DNA of 64,000 bases from Spirometra erinaceieuropaei (Eukaryota; Platyhelminthes; Cestoda; Diphyllobothriidea; Diphyllobothriidae): the NCBI GenBank assembly GCA_902702965.1, contig CACRXP010000115.1, forward strand, positions 813,807 through 877,806, in the 5' to 3' direction. The notes under the pieces were generated by a model, which saw only the letters and a list, made by a program, of their open reading frames with translations, was not told where the DNA came from and did no database searches. Made by a program: the position numbers and the translations under genes. The stretch's first letter is position 1, and each line of letters begins with the position of its first letter. Shown piece after piece: positions 23,640-35,409 of the stretch.

Positions 23640-24250
23640 TCCCTCCTTACTCCTCCCACGCCTGGGCCCGGCGTATGGGTGAGTCAGGAAAACCGAAGGT
23701 GGGGACGGGTGCAGGTGGCTGGAGCGACGGAGCCCGCATCTTGACGCTCCAATCCACACCTCCTGTCCCAAACTGCAGATGGTCAGGATCTTATGCTCAG
23801 CAAAACAAAGGAGTACAGGGGTCCGAATGTAAGTGACTTCTACCGGCAACTGAGTCTGCCTTCTAGTGCACCCTGAGATGTTGACAGTTTTTGCGGTACG
23901 CATTCCGACAGCACCTGTTCGAGTCCGATCTCGCCCCTGAGGGTGTCTAGCGCATCTACCGGGTAGTCGATCTTGGGTGGGAGATGGTTAACACACACAC
24001 AAAACACGTTGAAGTTCGACTCCCGTGCTCGTCGACGCACACCATGTGTCCCACAACATGGTAAAACAGTCACAGTGACTTGCGCCGAATCTATCGCACT
24101 CACTCGCCCTCAAACACTTGCGGCCCGTGTCAAAACAGAGTTAAGATAACCGACGGCGGGAGATAGGTCGGATGAATGGCATGGCCCAGGCCGCACCTTG
24201 ACACGCCTCTCTACACCCCCCGGTCAATGGAAAAATTACCTGGATTTTAA
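23640..24250 (-). repeat. Two adjacent copies of the dispersed repeat
   Basis: Read on the minus strand, the block around 23,640-24,020 carries the phrases for a PVDALDT.GEIG and VLSECVP-like antisense frame, then the GGACC/CTCC...CACCC core. A second core (ACCGACGGCGGGAGATAGGT on the plus strand) lies at 24,150-24,240. The mirror block is at 61.51-62.04 kb. The antisense frame is also legible at 38.3-38.45 kb, so part of the repeat may descend from coding sequence. Confidence 0.55.
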
Positions 24251-24300
24251 CCAACAGTAACATCACAAGGGGTCATAAGAACAAGAACAAATGGGCTACC

Positions 24301-24868
24301 ATGTTACCATGCAAAGGCACACAGTCTACCTGTTTTATTCCCCTCCTTGAAGTAGTTTGTGGATTTGTATTGAAGTCTACAATTGGGTCTTTCTCAACTC
24401 TGATCCGCCAGACATTAACAGCGCCAAATACAGCAGGGCGGAGGCGAATGATCGTCTTTGATGCCAGTAGCAGATTTGAGGATGATACTGGCACGCAACC
24501 TGCATATTATGGCCATAATGTGCCAGGTGGGCACGATCTGTAACGCATGTTATGGACAGAGTCGTGTACGGTTTTTGCATGATCCCACCATGCATACAAG
24601 TATTGCGTGGACAGTGTATCCTCTTCTGATTTAACACCATGCACGGGATAGTGGCTTGCACACCGTCCAGGGTGTACGAGCAAGCGCAGTGGTAGAATCG
24701 CTTTATTTCGGATCTGTCATTAGAAAATGTTAGGGAAAAAGGCCTCCATTTACGGTGGATTAAGGAGTTGCGCAAAAAATATAGCACCAAAAGGTCCCAA
24801 GCGGTGACTGTCGTGCCGAAAACTGCAACTGTTAACCTCATGAATAATTGACGATGGATAAGTTTCAA
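24301..24868. other. ORF pair kept open on both strands in both palindrome arms (unrecognised)
   Basis: On the plus strand 24,301-24,543 encodes 80 codons ending in YYGHNVPGGHDL. On the minus strand 24,868-24,377 is open for 163 codons and contains RIHCPRNTCMHGGIMQKPYT. Mirror copies at 61,207-61,449 (minus) and 61,080-61,385 (plus) keep large parts of both frames. Two compensating one-base indels occur between the copies in the N-terminal part of the 80-codon frame, and substitutions fall in all codon positions. This argues against selection. I do not recognise a family. Confidence 0.25.
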
Positions 24869-24869
24869 A

Positions 24870-26036
24870 ATTTGTGTATCAGTCGACTTCCTTCAAAGCG
24901 GTGCCAGCATATAGCGCGGATGACCTCATTCATCAGACTCGGATAACCAAAAGGCGGAAAAATCGTTACATACCTAGTAAATGAAACCAACGGATGTACA
25001 TACAATGCATTACCAAACTCATGAAATGTGTGGAAATTTACGAATGCTTGCCAATCACTCGCAAACCGACATTATTTCATGAGTCCAACGCCTTTGCTAA
25101 TTAAGTACAAGTTTAAAATAATTTAAAACATAAACGAAGTATTAAGGGCAATGTTGCCATGTTTAGAAATGCCGATTTATTTTGAAAAGCGCAATTTCCC
25201 GAAAACCTCATTAACGATCTAATTAAGTAAAATTCTTCTTTGAACGTATAGAATTTAGTCTTATACCAAAAGCGTAACAAATATTGAAATAGAATAAAAT
25301 AACGTCTAATAATCGTGTTTAAATAAGGTTTACATCTACACGTCGTTTACTAAATAATGTGAATTCATATATGACAATCTGTCAACTGCCTACGTTCTAA
25401 ATATAGATTTCAAAATAGTTTTCCAGGGTTTCGTGATATCCTGGACTACTTTGAGTTAAATTAGATGGGTTTCAACCAGAGACACTGGATTTTGCTTGAT
25501 GTAATGAATGAGGGCATCGTAGGAAGGAAGGTTCTCCTAAGGTGACATGCTATGATGCCGGGCGGTGCCTAATAAATTTAAATAGAACTGATAGGCTTGA
25601 TCGTCAACATTCCATTTTGTGTTTATAGAGGGAAAATCTATTTCTTAAAATTAATTTACCTTTCGTTCGTTTAAGATACCACTGAGTTTCAGATCGGCCT
25701 CGAAATATTGCGGAATACTTCGTGCTTTATAGTGTTTTCACCCCATCGACCGACAGATTTCACCCGACAGATTTTGAATAACCCGCATGTTAAGAACGCA
25801 AAGATAAAGGTAGTCTTGAAAGCATTTCCGAATAAGTGAGCGCTCGGTCGCTCCCTTTCGCGATAAAGGTCTTTTAGAACAGGTGTGAAGATTCATTTAA
25901 ACATCTAACTTCCATTTCAAGACAAATGGCTGTCCATAACGATAGTCAGCAACGATTATGCATTTGATCAATAAGAAAACTTTCCTTAATAAGTAGCCTC
26001 TTTGAAAATGGCCTTATCACTACACTCTATTGACGA
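24870..26036. other. AT-rich arm DNA without recognised gene
   Basis: The mirror copy is at 59.78-60.90 kb. Conserved phrases such as TTTCACCCGACAGATTTTGA and CTTTGAAAATGGCCTTATCA make this the clearest non-transposon part of the palindrome. The outer homology block ends here at about 26,036. Confidence 0.5.
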
Positions 26037-26049
26037 CGGCCACAAAAAG

Positions 26050-26870
26050 AACAACCCGAAGTCTGGAGGGCTATTCCTTACATTAAAGGAGTCTCCGAAG
26101 CGGTTTCAAGACTGCTACAACCTGCCACGGTAGGTATTGCCCATCGACCCCAGGCAACAATTCGTCGCCGTTTGATGCAACCCAAAGACATACTGCCACC
26201 CACTGAAACCTCAGCAGTTGTCTATCAAGTACTTTTAAGGATGGAAACTGCAACTACGTTAGGGAAACTGGACGGAAATTGCAGACCCGCCTACATGAGC
26301 ACAAACTGGTAACACGGAGACTAGACCCAAACTCACAGCTTCGGCTCACATCGGGGAAACTGGTCACAGTTTTGATTGTCAAAGAGCAGCCTTCATAGGC
26401 AGGGGCACCTCAAGGACTGAGCGTCTCACTCTTGAGGCTTGGTACTCAGATGCCAACTCCATCAACAGCCATCTAGACCTTCCTTCGGCCTATAAGGTCC
26501 TACGTTACTTCCTACACCGTGACGAAGACAAGACAATCACACGGAGCCTAAGAATGCCGAGCAAACACGGCCTGTCGACCACTTCATCCAAAAGGGGAAA
26601 GCAAACGCGACCAACCCCAATTGAGGTGACGACACGTATTACAAGAGGACACCAACATTTACAGGCGACGGCCAGTAGGCCGAGGCAGAGAAGGAAGAAA
26701 AAAATCGATCAGCCCAGGGCCAACTAATGCGGCAGTCTATTCAAAAATGCTGATCGATTTTTTCACTTGACGCTTTGACAATGGAGAGCAGCACCAGCTC
26801 TTCGAAACGTCAGCCAGAAAATTTCCCCGATCCGGTGAGCAATTCATTCACCTCAGACGAGTGAATGTCA
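26050..26870 (+). pseudogene. PLE relic, lineage A: linker, GIY-YIG and C-terminal tail
   Basis: Plus-strand frames read SEAVSRLLQPATVGIAHRP, then LMQPKD and PTETSAVVYQV (the region before the nuclease), then GNCNYVRETGR, EHKLVTRRLDPNSQLR, and after frame changes GRGTSRTERLTLEAWYSDAN (from 26,397), INSHLDLPSAYKVLRYFLHR and a basic tail ending in a stop at 26,725-26,727. GETGR reads RETGR here. The copy lacks the RT. It occurs only in the left arm, between two homology blocks, so it entered or was kept after the duplication. A hammerhead-like motif follows at 26,772. Confidence 0.75.
26772..26814 (+). ncRNA. Hammerhead-like motif at 3' end of lineage-A PLE
   Basis: Core TTGACAA (26,775-26,781; consensus CUGAUGA, so degenerate), stem II GGAGAGC (26,783-26,789) with GCTCTTC (26,797-26,803) giving 7 bp around AGCACCA, GAAA (26,804-26,807), C, GTC (26,809-26,811). 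GCT (26,772-26,774) pairs with AGC (26,812-26,814) as stem I. Helix III would be the palindromic ACGU, which can only form between two molecules. Stems I and II differ in sequence from the other copies yet still pair. Confidence 0.5.
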
Positions 26871-26879
26871 AACCTGTGT

Positions 26880-28600
26880 GGCTCCGTATTTCTGATCTCG
26901 GCTGACATGACGCGAGTCTGCCAATGGAGTTAGGCGAGCGTAATTCAGATATCAGGTGACTCGTTGTCCGATTTCCGGGTTTGCAGCCCTCAGGACTGTG
27001 CTGCCACTGAGTTATGACAACAAATAAGTGGCAGCTAGCTATTTCAATACCTCAGGCTTTAGATTAGTTATTTGACAAACGCCTGTATCGTGTAGGCCGT
27101 CCGAATTATTGTGGCGTACCTGGTCACGTTCTCACTTCCCTCTGGTCGTGCCTCCAACCAATTTCCATCGTCCTAACTTTTTGTAAGTCGGAAATGCATT
27201 TTTACACTTTCCTTTAGTTGCTTGGCGGTGCGTAGTCACGCGTTATTCTCTCCGTTCCAGCTCTTTTATAAACATTCCGGAAGTCTCTCGATTTTGATCT
27301 AGACCTACGGCTACTTCAACACATTTTTAAGTTTACTGCTTTAAATAGAAAGGTTTCTACTGACTTCACTGTGCACTCAATCGCAACTAGAAGCTTATAT
27401 CAAAATTCCCCGTTCTCTGGAATATTCGATTCTATAAAACCCTTGCACACCATAATATAACTAATGCAGCAGTTTCGATGCAGCAGCAAATATCGAAGTA
27501 TGTATATAAGTTGTCATACTGATGAAACCAAGGTAAACATTTGTTTTGAGACATTTTAAACAAATGTGCAGAGTGGTAACCAACACGATTTTCATTTGGT
27601 CACTCGTCCCGAGGTGCCACAGGGCTGTCTCTCGAGCCAAACTAGCAGCTTGAGAGCAACATCATCCAAGGTTTACTTAGCAGACAACAATGGAGGAATT
27701 ACGTTACCCGCCCCCATACTAGACGTTACTTTAAGCGCGCATTATATTTACTTAAATAATTCACGAACTTTACCCATAAATTATGGTTTTATTCTTCACA
27801 GTTCGACTTATTCGAGTTACTGGGTCACGCATTTCTCATAAATGAAACCAGCTATTGATTAAAACCATTTGGCGACCACACAGTTGTTTTTTGATAGATT
27901 CCTTTCAGATTAGTACACTGATATTGCAACACGATGGAAGTAGAAACATAACAGCAAAAAAAATAAATCGATCATAAATTCTTCTTATAACAGAGGCAAA
28001 GTGCAAGATTGGGGGGGAGGGGGTAACAATCGTCAATATCAGGAAATGGAACGACGTAAGGAAGCGAAGTGTTATACGACTTGCGAACCTTTGACCACGG
28101 TGGGTGCAGAGCCTGAACTAGGAGTATAATCAACGCAATTCTCGAGAATGTTGTTTATTCTGGACATCGTCGGGAACTCGGAAGAGTTTTTCATGTGCCT
28201 AACAATATTCCATCTAGCCACCCTGAGCTAGGATCGGCTCCTGCTAGCAACGGCTAAAGAGACCGCCATCGGTTTACGAAAACCAGTCTTGTCCGCGCAG
28301 ATGAACCGCGTTCGGGTCCGAAACTACCGTGGAAAAAGCTTGACTAAACCTAAATCTCTCCGCGCGCTTCTGCCCTCGCCCTGTCCCCGGCATTGACTGT
28401 TATCGCCTCTCCCCTTCCGCCCATATTCCCACTACCCCCCTTTGTTCACGACAAACTTTAATCGATTTCTGTAATCACTGACATGTTTTTGCTGCTACCG
28501 CCCTCCCATATAAATGTACTGGCCTGGGACTTTATAAAAACTGAACCTTTGCTTGGCAAACGGTCTTCCGAATACTGGCGGGCGAATTTTCGCAAACCTA
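26880..28600. repeat. Arm block with TATA-bearing repeat at 28.1-28.6 kb
   Basis: The block is mirrored at 55.4-57.13 kb. Its inner part, about 28,080-28,600 (GCCATCGGTTTACGAAAACC, then ACTTTAATCGATTTCTG and CCCATATAAATGTACTGGCC), is also similar to 45.24-45.64 kb and to a plus-strand stretch at 55.93-56.08 kb, so it is a dispersed element. The TATAAAT may be its promoter. No coding is recognised. A G-run lies near 28,010-28,022. Confidence 0.5.
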
Positions 28601-28610
28601 ATATTCATTG

Positions 28611-28870
28611 TCAATTAAAGAATACAGTTATCTGGGCCATGAAAAAATATGAAATCTGAAGGAAAAATATCCCGTTTTTCGGTATACGCCGTGTGAGCAG
28701 AATTGAAAGTAATCGAAGATCAAGACCATCCGCCTGATTCACTGACGTGTCAAACTTGTAAACCAGTCCATTGTCAGAAATGAAATTAATTGCAGCAGCA
28801 GCATCAGCAGCACAGACGCCGTTATGGCGGTCTGTAAACGAACGACTAGGGCCTCCTGCATGCAGGTGGC
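28611..28870 (-). pseudogene. PLE tail fragment, lineage C (left-arm copy)
   Basis: The minus-strand frame reads INFISDNGLVYKFDTSVNQA and DGLDLRLLSILLTRRIPKNG, matching the end of the lineage-C relic at 55.2-55.38 kb (IGFISDNGLL, VCQANGLDLRLLPILLTRRI). The GIY-YIG core seen in the right arm is missing here. Confidence 0.5.
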
Positions 28871-28926
28871 TGCATAGGACTCTGCAGGCGGGAGCAAAAT
28901 CATTGTTTCGGCAATCGTAGCAGTCA

Positions 28927-29112
28927 TTATGTATGGAGTGGGGAGGTCGTTGCACTTGTTCATATACTGGGGTCCAATTAACCATGACTAAAGCAACTCT
29001 CGGCTCACGCGACTGTCACCTCTCAAACGTATGTCGGCCTCATCGAACTGAAATGTGTCGCCGAGTCTCGTCGAAAGGACAGCGACCTGAAAGTGGGCGT
29101 CATATCCATGCT
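28927..29112 (-). pseudogene. PLE fragment, lineage B, duplicate 1
   Basis: Read in reverse, this holds the INKCNDLPTPY-type end and the preceding part of a lineage-B GIY-YIG domain. The same ~180 bases recur as a direct copy at 29,323-29,500 (GTATGGAGTGGG, CGTTGCACTTGTT, ATACTGGGGTCCA, CGCGACTG, GGCCTCATCGAACTGA in both). This duplicate has no clear mirror in the right arm. Confidence 0.55.
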
Positions 29113-29179
29113 ACTAGCTGCCTATGATACTTAACCAGTCTCCCCTTCATCTAGGATCGTTGCCCGCTGGTGCGCTAAT

Positions 29180-29565
29180 TGCTTGATGGCTGGCATACAA
29201 GTTGAGAACTGTTAAAGTCTTGCTACCCGCGCTGGATGCTGGCGTGATGATCGTTAGGTCATCTGGCTCACCGGCTTGCGCGCTCTGCGAGTGGTTCGCC
29301 AGACTATGTCTCAGCACCGAGTATGGGGTGGGAAAGTCGTTGCACTTGTTGATATACTGGGGTCCAGTTAGCAATGACTCAAGCAACTCACAGCTCGCGC
29401 GACTGACATCTCTTAAAAGAATTTCGGCCTCATCGAACTGACATGTGTCGCCGGGTCTCGTCTCATGGGCGCGACCTAAGAGTGGGCGTCATATCTCCGT
29501 ACCGCTGCCGTGTGGTCGGCAATTCGCGTCCAGAGCAGTCCCTCAGTTTCCCCTACGTAGTTGTT
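29180..29565 (-). pseudogene. PLE relic, lineage B (minus), left-arm copy
   Basis: On the minus strand the sequence starts with a YVGETE...LLWTRIA-type GIY-YIG segment near 29,550, runs through an ELLESLLTGPQYINKCND end near 29,340-29,380, and on to SLANHSQSAQAGEPDD. The mirror copy at 53.77-54.16 kb on the plus strand is better kept. It is joined head-to-head at ~29,566 to a plus-strand copy of the same lineage. Confidence 0.65.
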
Positions 29566-29905
29566 TTGCGAGAGGTAATAATCTTCTGAGTCGCGAGTTG
29601 CTTAGGTCATCTTTCCTGGTACCCCAATCTATGAAAAGTGCAATGACATCTCCACTGCATATTCGGTGTTGAGGCATAGTCTGGATAAAGTAATTAACCA
29701 CTTGATGAGCGCACAGGCCAGTGAGTCAAATGGCCGGGCAACAATCACGTCAGCGTGTAACATGGGGAATGAGATTTCAGCAATTAAGAACGTTCATGGC
29801 GGTCATCAAGCAAAAAGCGCACCAACAGGCAAAAATAATCGGTGAGGGGAAGAACGGTCAACTGTCATTGATAGGCAGTAGCTTAGCGACTGCATCCTAT
29901 AAATA
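29566..29905 (+). pseudogene. PLE relic, lineage B (plus), head-to-head partner, left arm
   Basis: The plus frame reads RGNNLLSRELLRSSFLVPQ and then MKSAMTSPLHIRC, corresponding to RGDNRLSRELLRSCFLVPQY on the minus strand at 53.77-53.65 kb. Only the C-terminal end of the nuclease is present. A TATAAAT (29,898-29,904) and a degraded hammerhead-like motif follow. Confidence 0.6.
29898..29904 (+). promoter_or_regulatory. TATA-like box 50 bases upstream of hammerhead-like core
   Basis: TATAAAT begins at 29,898 and the degraded core begins at 29,948. The same 49-51 base spacing is seen in four other copies in the window. Confidence 0.35.
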
Positions 29906-29944
29906 TTGCAAATTCCTGTCACGAATCATCCGTTTCTGTCACTG

Positions 29945-29983
29945 TCTTTGTTGATGGGTTGGGAGGAGAATCGGAAGCGTCAG
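29945..29983 (+). ncRNA. Degraded hammerhead-like motif
   Basis: TTGTTGATGGGTTG...GAATCGGAAGCGTCAGG aligns position by position with the better copy at 54,308-54,347. The core and GAAA are mutated (TTGTTGA, GGAAG). Confidence 0.35.
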
Positions 29984-29999
29984 GCGAATAAGGCTCATT

Positions 30000-30620
30000 T
30001 TCCAGCGACCGCTTTTCTTCTTACTTACGTCAGTTTCGTCAACATGACAGCTTTCTACATCTTCAATTTGGTGTTGCCGTGAAGAATGTGGCGATGCCAT
30101 GCTGTGTATTGCAGACAACCAAGGACCTAACTGGCTTTCGAGGTCCGGTGAGCCACTTCGCCGTCGATTTGATGCAATAATGTCCTGCCTAAATGGACGA
30201 AGCCGTACATGGTATTCAGTTGGGCGACTTTGGCGGGGATACGAGGACCATTGTATGAAGCGTTTACCCGCGATTGATGCACGACCATCGTTTTTTCTTA
30301 TATTGATGGTCAGCCCAAAATCGACACAGTCGCACACGAAGGAACCTATACTCTGCCGCATTTCAATGTTTTTATTACCATGTTGAGTGCTCAATTATCC
30401 CTCAAGAGCAGATAGTGGGCAGTAGTCGTAGAGAGGCTTGTTGAGGCCTGCATGCGCCGGATATTGAGGAAAATTGCCGTAAGTCATGTTGGCGATACGA
30501 ATGCCGGAACGCTCGTTATGGTGGGAATTGGTTGACATGAGGCTGAAGAGGGTGGAAGCAAGTACGCCGCTCTGCTGTGCTTCGTCTTTCACTGCGAATC
30601 CATCTGAGATGACAGAAAAT
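30000..30620 (-). pseudogene. Non-LTR RT fragment (palm and thumb), left arm
   Basis: The minus strand reads VKDEAQQSGVLASTLFSLM near 30,590-30,530 (equivalent to the GVKQGCVLAPTLFSLM palm box), then RSGIRIANMTYG, then CDCVDFGLTINIRKNDGR near 30,340 and LGPWLSAIHSMASPHSSRQH near 30,120. This matches the RT palm-to-thumb order of the family at 16.9-19.4 kb. The YADD/FADD box region is damaged. The mirror is at 51.74-52.22 and 53.22-53.35 kb. The TA at 30,128-30,129 is the empty target for the MITE in the right arm. Confidence 0.65.
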
Positions 30621-30673
30621 TAGTTAGGAAGCAGTAGGTATTTCTGCCTAATTTGCATATATAATTGGACCTA

Positions 30674-31580
30674 CAGTAGGTGGGCTAACTCGTGAAATGC
30701 CAACCGAAATTCCGAAATGCGTTTTCGTTTCGAAAATATTACTTAGAAACGGTTGTAAAACTACTCAGCTTGCAACACAATTCTACAATGATCCACTTAC
30801 ATTAGGATGTCGGCTTTCGAATGAACGTATTTTCGATAGCAGGCATGAAGTATACTCTGTAAGAAATGGCTACGTATGTAGCATTCATTTTTGTTGTGTG
30901 ACTCTTGGTGGCCTTAAAACTTCCAGTGTATTTCATAGAAAACATTCATAAAAATATTCATTCTTTCACTGATTCGGTAAATAACTACGCCTTCTACTAA
31001 TTTTATCCTTAAAGAAGGCACACAATTCGGTTTAAGAAAAGTTTCTTATTGTGAGATTTTTTTAAATCGTGAAATGACCGTTCATAACTCGTCATACTTC
31101 TCCACTTACCATAGTGGCTTGTGAAGTTAACAATATGGATCAAATCCACTGCTATATTTTATGAACCCTATATGGTCTCCCTTTGTTACCGTAGAGGAAT
31201 TTGTGGTTTTCCATACGCGGAAAATATACGACTTGTAGTTTGGAATCCCCGACTCTAAGTCTAACGGTTCCAAAATTATATGCAAATAGGAAAATTTTTC
31301 GAAAACTGAATTATACTTTTCATTCGAGGATATAATTGGAAGACGATGCTATTTTTTACTGAATGAGCAAAAGAAGGAATATTTTTCTGCATATTTCCCA
31401 TGAATATAATTGGACTTGTGTGAATATCGAAAATCAATGAGAAAAATGCACGCTACATAAGTATCCATTTTACACAATGCATTGTTATCGCATGCTGTCG
31501 AAAATAAGTTCGTTTGAAACTCGACACTCTAATGTAACTGAATCATAAGTAGTAGAATTACAGAATAAGCCTAGTATCCA
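30674..31580. mobile_element. MITE with long inverted ends, TA-flanked on the left
   Basis: The left end is TA (30,672-30,673) then CAGTAGGTGGGCTAACTCGT. Internal left wording (AGGATGTCGGCTTTCGAATG, TTTTCGATAGCAGGCATG) is inverted at about 31,488-31,540 (GCATGCTGTCGAAAATAAGT, GAAACTCGACAC). The outermost right terminus is too decayed to place. Only ~250 bases remain in the mirror position (51,430-51,687), so the copy predates the inverted duplication. Confidence 0.55.
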
Positions 31581-34084
31581 TCTGATAGGCACCAGCTGGA
31601 TTGTCTACTACACAGCATTTGGTGAAATACATACATTGCAGCAGGTCGGGTGGGTAACTTGATCAAATCTGGATAATCTTACGACTGTCAATGGGACATC
31701 GTAGCTTGGCTGGTTTGAGCGGCGGCTACAGACAATGCTTACACTTTGGGATTTAATCTCAACAAGACCATCGGCTTTTTCATAATTGGGTTAAATTAAT
31801 TAAGTAGTCTAGTAAGTTGGTGCTAGACGCACCAGCAAGTCAACTCGCAAGCCCTGGTCGCACGGAATAGAATTTTATCTCACGCACAACAGCGTCTCTA
31901 ATACTTTTTCGTGAGTTTTACTTTCCTTCCGCAGCTAAGTTCTTGCTTTAAAGCAGAGTTCTCTTGCTATAAATATCCCAAACAAAAGCCCAAAAGAGTA
32001 ATTACAGCCGTTTGGATAAAGTTGTGACATGAAGAAATTCGTGGCATTCTTAAGGTAACAGCCAAGACTGTTGAGTCTGCTTTTTCCATATTCTGAAGCA
32101 CTACGAATCTTGTGGGGAATGGAATGATTACTAGTGGATACTCCTACGCAGAAGAAGAGATGAGGTGTTTTCCAGGCCAAATGAGAGTGAGCAGTCGTAT
32201 AGCAAATAAATCAAAATAAATGGCGTAAACTAGATCTTCTAGAAGTTAACTAGCGAGCTTTATAATAGCTACAGGCTGTCGTTAGTATATGACTTCGTTT
32301 ACAGAGTCGTAAGAGACATCGGTAGCAATAGAGAACATATCAAAAACACGCTCTAAGTAAATGTAAATTTTCCTTTTAAAACTGGATGGAGTAGAGACAG
32401 GAATGAATGAGGCGGGCGTTAGTGAATTTCTCAATCAAGGTTTAGCTTGTGCGAGAAAGGAACAAAATTGTCAAACGTAGAATACAAGTTAATAATTCGT
32501 GTTGAAAAGATGGCCGGCTTCTAAATCCTAGATTTAGTTTCAGTCGTGCATATACAAAAGGTCACTGAAAATGATCTCTTGTTTAAGAAAAGACCGACGT
32601 CAAAATGAAGGCTGATGCATGGTCTAATGCCGTCTCAGTGAGTTAAAGAGCAATTAAGCTTTTGCGGGCAAACTAATTAAATTCGACTCAGTATAAGTGT
32701 CAACCGTAGGTCGTTAATATGAGATGAAAGAGACTCTCGGACATGACTGGACGCAGTCAACACTATCCCTGACTTCACCAGTGGCCACTGCTGCCTGAGT
32801 GGACAACTCAGGTTTCTGTATACAATAAAACCCTAATTGTGAAGTCTTCTGTCTTGTCCTTACATCATGGGATTTGGCTCGATGATCAAAGCCCACTGAG
32901 TTCACACTCGCAAAGCGTAGTCGCTACTTCGTCTATCATACTGTTTGTAGTAATCACTTCCGGCACAAGCACGTAAAATCTAATAGTTATAAAATACAGC
33001 GTGATCTGAACAGTGTACAAGAATGGGCAAGGTTAATATTCAAGTCGTAGGAAAGACAGTGATTTCTACTTATGCCCACGCCAGCTGCATAACGTCAGTC
33101 ACCTAATCTGAGTGACGAGTCGACAATTTCTGCAAATCTCTGCAGTTTTTGCATTTAAGATAGCAAGACTGGTCAAAATATAACTGCAATAAAATCTTAA
33201 GGTCATCTAACGGGCCAATGTTTTCTTGTGTATGGACTGGGAATGTGACACAATTGCCCGTGACGTAGTTGTCATAATTCACCATTAGTGACGACAACAC
33301 GGTGAGAAGTAATTGTAAGTCCGATGCTTCTAAAAATCAAAGAAATGTAAACGGTATTTGCCTTTGACGAATTCCAAGGGGATTACAGCCTGCTCAACTG
33401 TAAATAATTCCTACGAGTTCAGAAGAGAACGAAGGACATCCTGAACATTTTAAAGCTATAATTTTAAAATTAAGTGATTTATTCTTTCTCTCTCATTTCG
33501 TCGTAAATCTTACAAACTGCTACAAGGAGATGGGAAACAATGGATTTAGTGAAGATACGCCTAAAGACCAAGGGAACAGTAGATGCCGCAGTTTCTTTAA
33601 AAAGCAGTAACCTAAGTGACATCAATCGAGATTTGACGCAGGACTCTTCAAGCGTTACCATCCAGAATTCTTCTACATTCAGTCGGGGAAAAATTCAACT
33701 AATATCGCCACTGACGGATTACTTCAAGGAATGACGAATACATGAAATTGACCATCACGCCAACTCAACCGATCACCGAAAAGGTGGCAAAAATTGTGTG
33801 CCCCAAAATCCCAAGGCCGTCCCATCCTCCATCATTTCCTCGTATCTTGATTTGGGCATATAATATTGTGTGAAGGTCAAGTTGTGTTCAGGTTGACGTG
33901 ATTATCATGCCACTATATTCTATGCTGAGTCTTTGCTTGGCCAGAATAATAGGTCATGTGTGAAGGACCGGCCAACCAATAGTCCCAGGGAGACGGACAG
34001 AACCAATTTGCCGAGTCACTATCACAGGCAAAATCAACGCCGTTGGTGCAATTATGCCAACTAACGACTCGGGCTCGGGTTAAA
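31581..34084. other. Left-arm-only AT-rich stretch, no recognised gene
   Basis: There is no counterpart in the right arm between the homology blocks. Short ORFs only; no domain, RNA or terminal repeat was recognised. Confidence 0.45.
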
Positions 34085-34339
34085 AAAACAGCACCGCAAC
34101 TAAATCGCCCCTCAAATCGGCCCCGCGGTAAATTCGCTGGATCAGCATGGGAGCTAGATCGGGGTCTGAGAGGCGTCTCTGGGGATGTGCACCCTTTACA
34201 AATGACATTGCTAGGAGTACGAAGGCACACCGAGGTGCAGGCCCAAGGCGCGCAAGTTGTGATTACAACGACCCCCATTTTTGCTGCGTAAAATCCTGCT
34301 CAGTATACTTTGTATAGTAGAGGGTCCAGCGGTACAATT

Positions 34340-34465
34340 CGATGCGGGTTTTCGCCGCGTTAGCCACCTGCGCCCTCTTCAGTCTCCAGTCATCACTCCG
34401 GGCCCAGGTGAAGAAGGGGGAGATTACAGTAGATGCCACGCAAGTTTTTTTACTATTATAAACCA
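34340..34465 (+). repeat. Dispersed ~400 bp repeat, short copy
   Basis: GCCACCTGCGCCCTCTTCAG, TCATCACTCCGGGCCCAGGT, GAAGAAGGGGGAG and AGTAGATGCC keep the family order. The mirror copy is at 51,060-51,180. Confidence 0.5.
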
Positions 34466-34627
34466 ATTCACTTAAGTCCCCGTCTTTGAGCCCACCCTCC
34501 TGTAGTGCACACGGTTAACAACGTCGGAAACGACGGTAGAACTCTCAACGCAACTAATCAGACAGCCATCAGCGAACACGGTTTCTGATAATTTCAGTAG
34601 TCAGATATTGGCAGGACAAATGAGACA

Positions 34628-34634
34628 TATAAAT
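34628..34634 (+). promoter_or_regulatory. TATA-like box 49 bases upstream of hammerhead-like core
   Basis: TATAAAT begins at 34,628 and CTGATGT begins at 34,677. The mirror pair (50,891 and 50,841, minus strand) has a spacing of 50. Confidence 0.35.
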
Positions 34635-34676
34635 ACCACGCGCTTATGCCATCAACACTTCCATATGTGAATGTCA

Positions 34677-34715
34677 CTGATGTTGGGTTCGACTGAGAAT
34701 CCATAATTTCCGTCC
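34677..34715 (+). ncRNA. Degenerate hammerhead-like motif (left-arm copy)
   Basis: CTGATGT then TGGGTTCGACTGAGAATCC keeps stem II (GGGTTC with GAATCC) as in the 54.3 kb copy, but GAAA has decayed to ATAA. Confidence 0.35.
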
Positions 34716-35409
34716 TAAAAATTTCTTTTTCCATCAATTGTTTCTTCTCCTTCTGAATGCGATGTTTTTCGTGTGTGGATACGTCGAACAAGGCCTGTAC
34801 AAAGGAAAGGCTAGGCATTAGAGCCAAAAACGGGTTCTGTAACAGGATACGAGACAGTGGTCATAGGAACTATAATCTAAAGGACGAAATAAAGAATATT
34901 CTTTAGGGTATCTTTGAGAAGAGATAATCTGCTCGCTATCAAGCGAAATTCAACGGAGATTTCAAAGTCTACAATTCAAATAGTCATGCTCATTTCGTCA
35001 CCATTCATTTAGCGAAGGTGTCGACGAAAACAACCGTTGGCAAGAATAATTTGTACTGAACGAATTAGTGGCACAAAATGGTGATCTTCAATGAAATAAG
35101 AATTACTTTCGATATTAGGGACGGCCGAAATCGCTACTGAAATCGCTTGTGTTGGCGTGCATGTGCAGGCAACAGTGACTTTGCTTGGTGATTTTTATTT
35201 TACTCGAGATTTCCGAACTGATGTACTGTAAGAAAAGCAGAATGCTCAGTCACACATTCCGACACCTTCCTGGGTCAGCGCAGCACTATGTCTGAACAGA
35301 ATAACTGTCTTGTGTACACATTCAAAGGGGAGAAGTAGCAGGTTCAGAAACATCCTAATTGGTAACTAAGCGTGGTTGTTAATTCTGATCTTACCTCCAT
35401 TAAGGTTGT

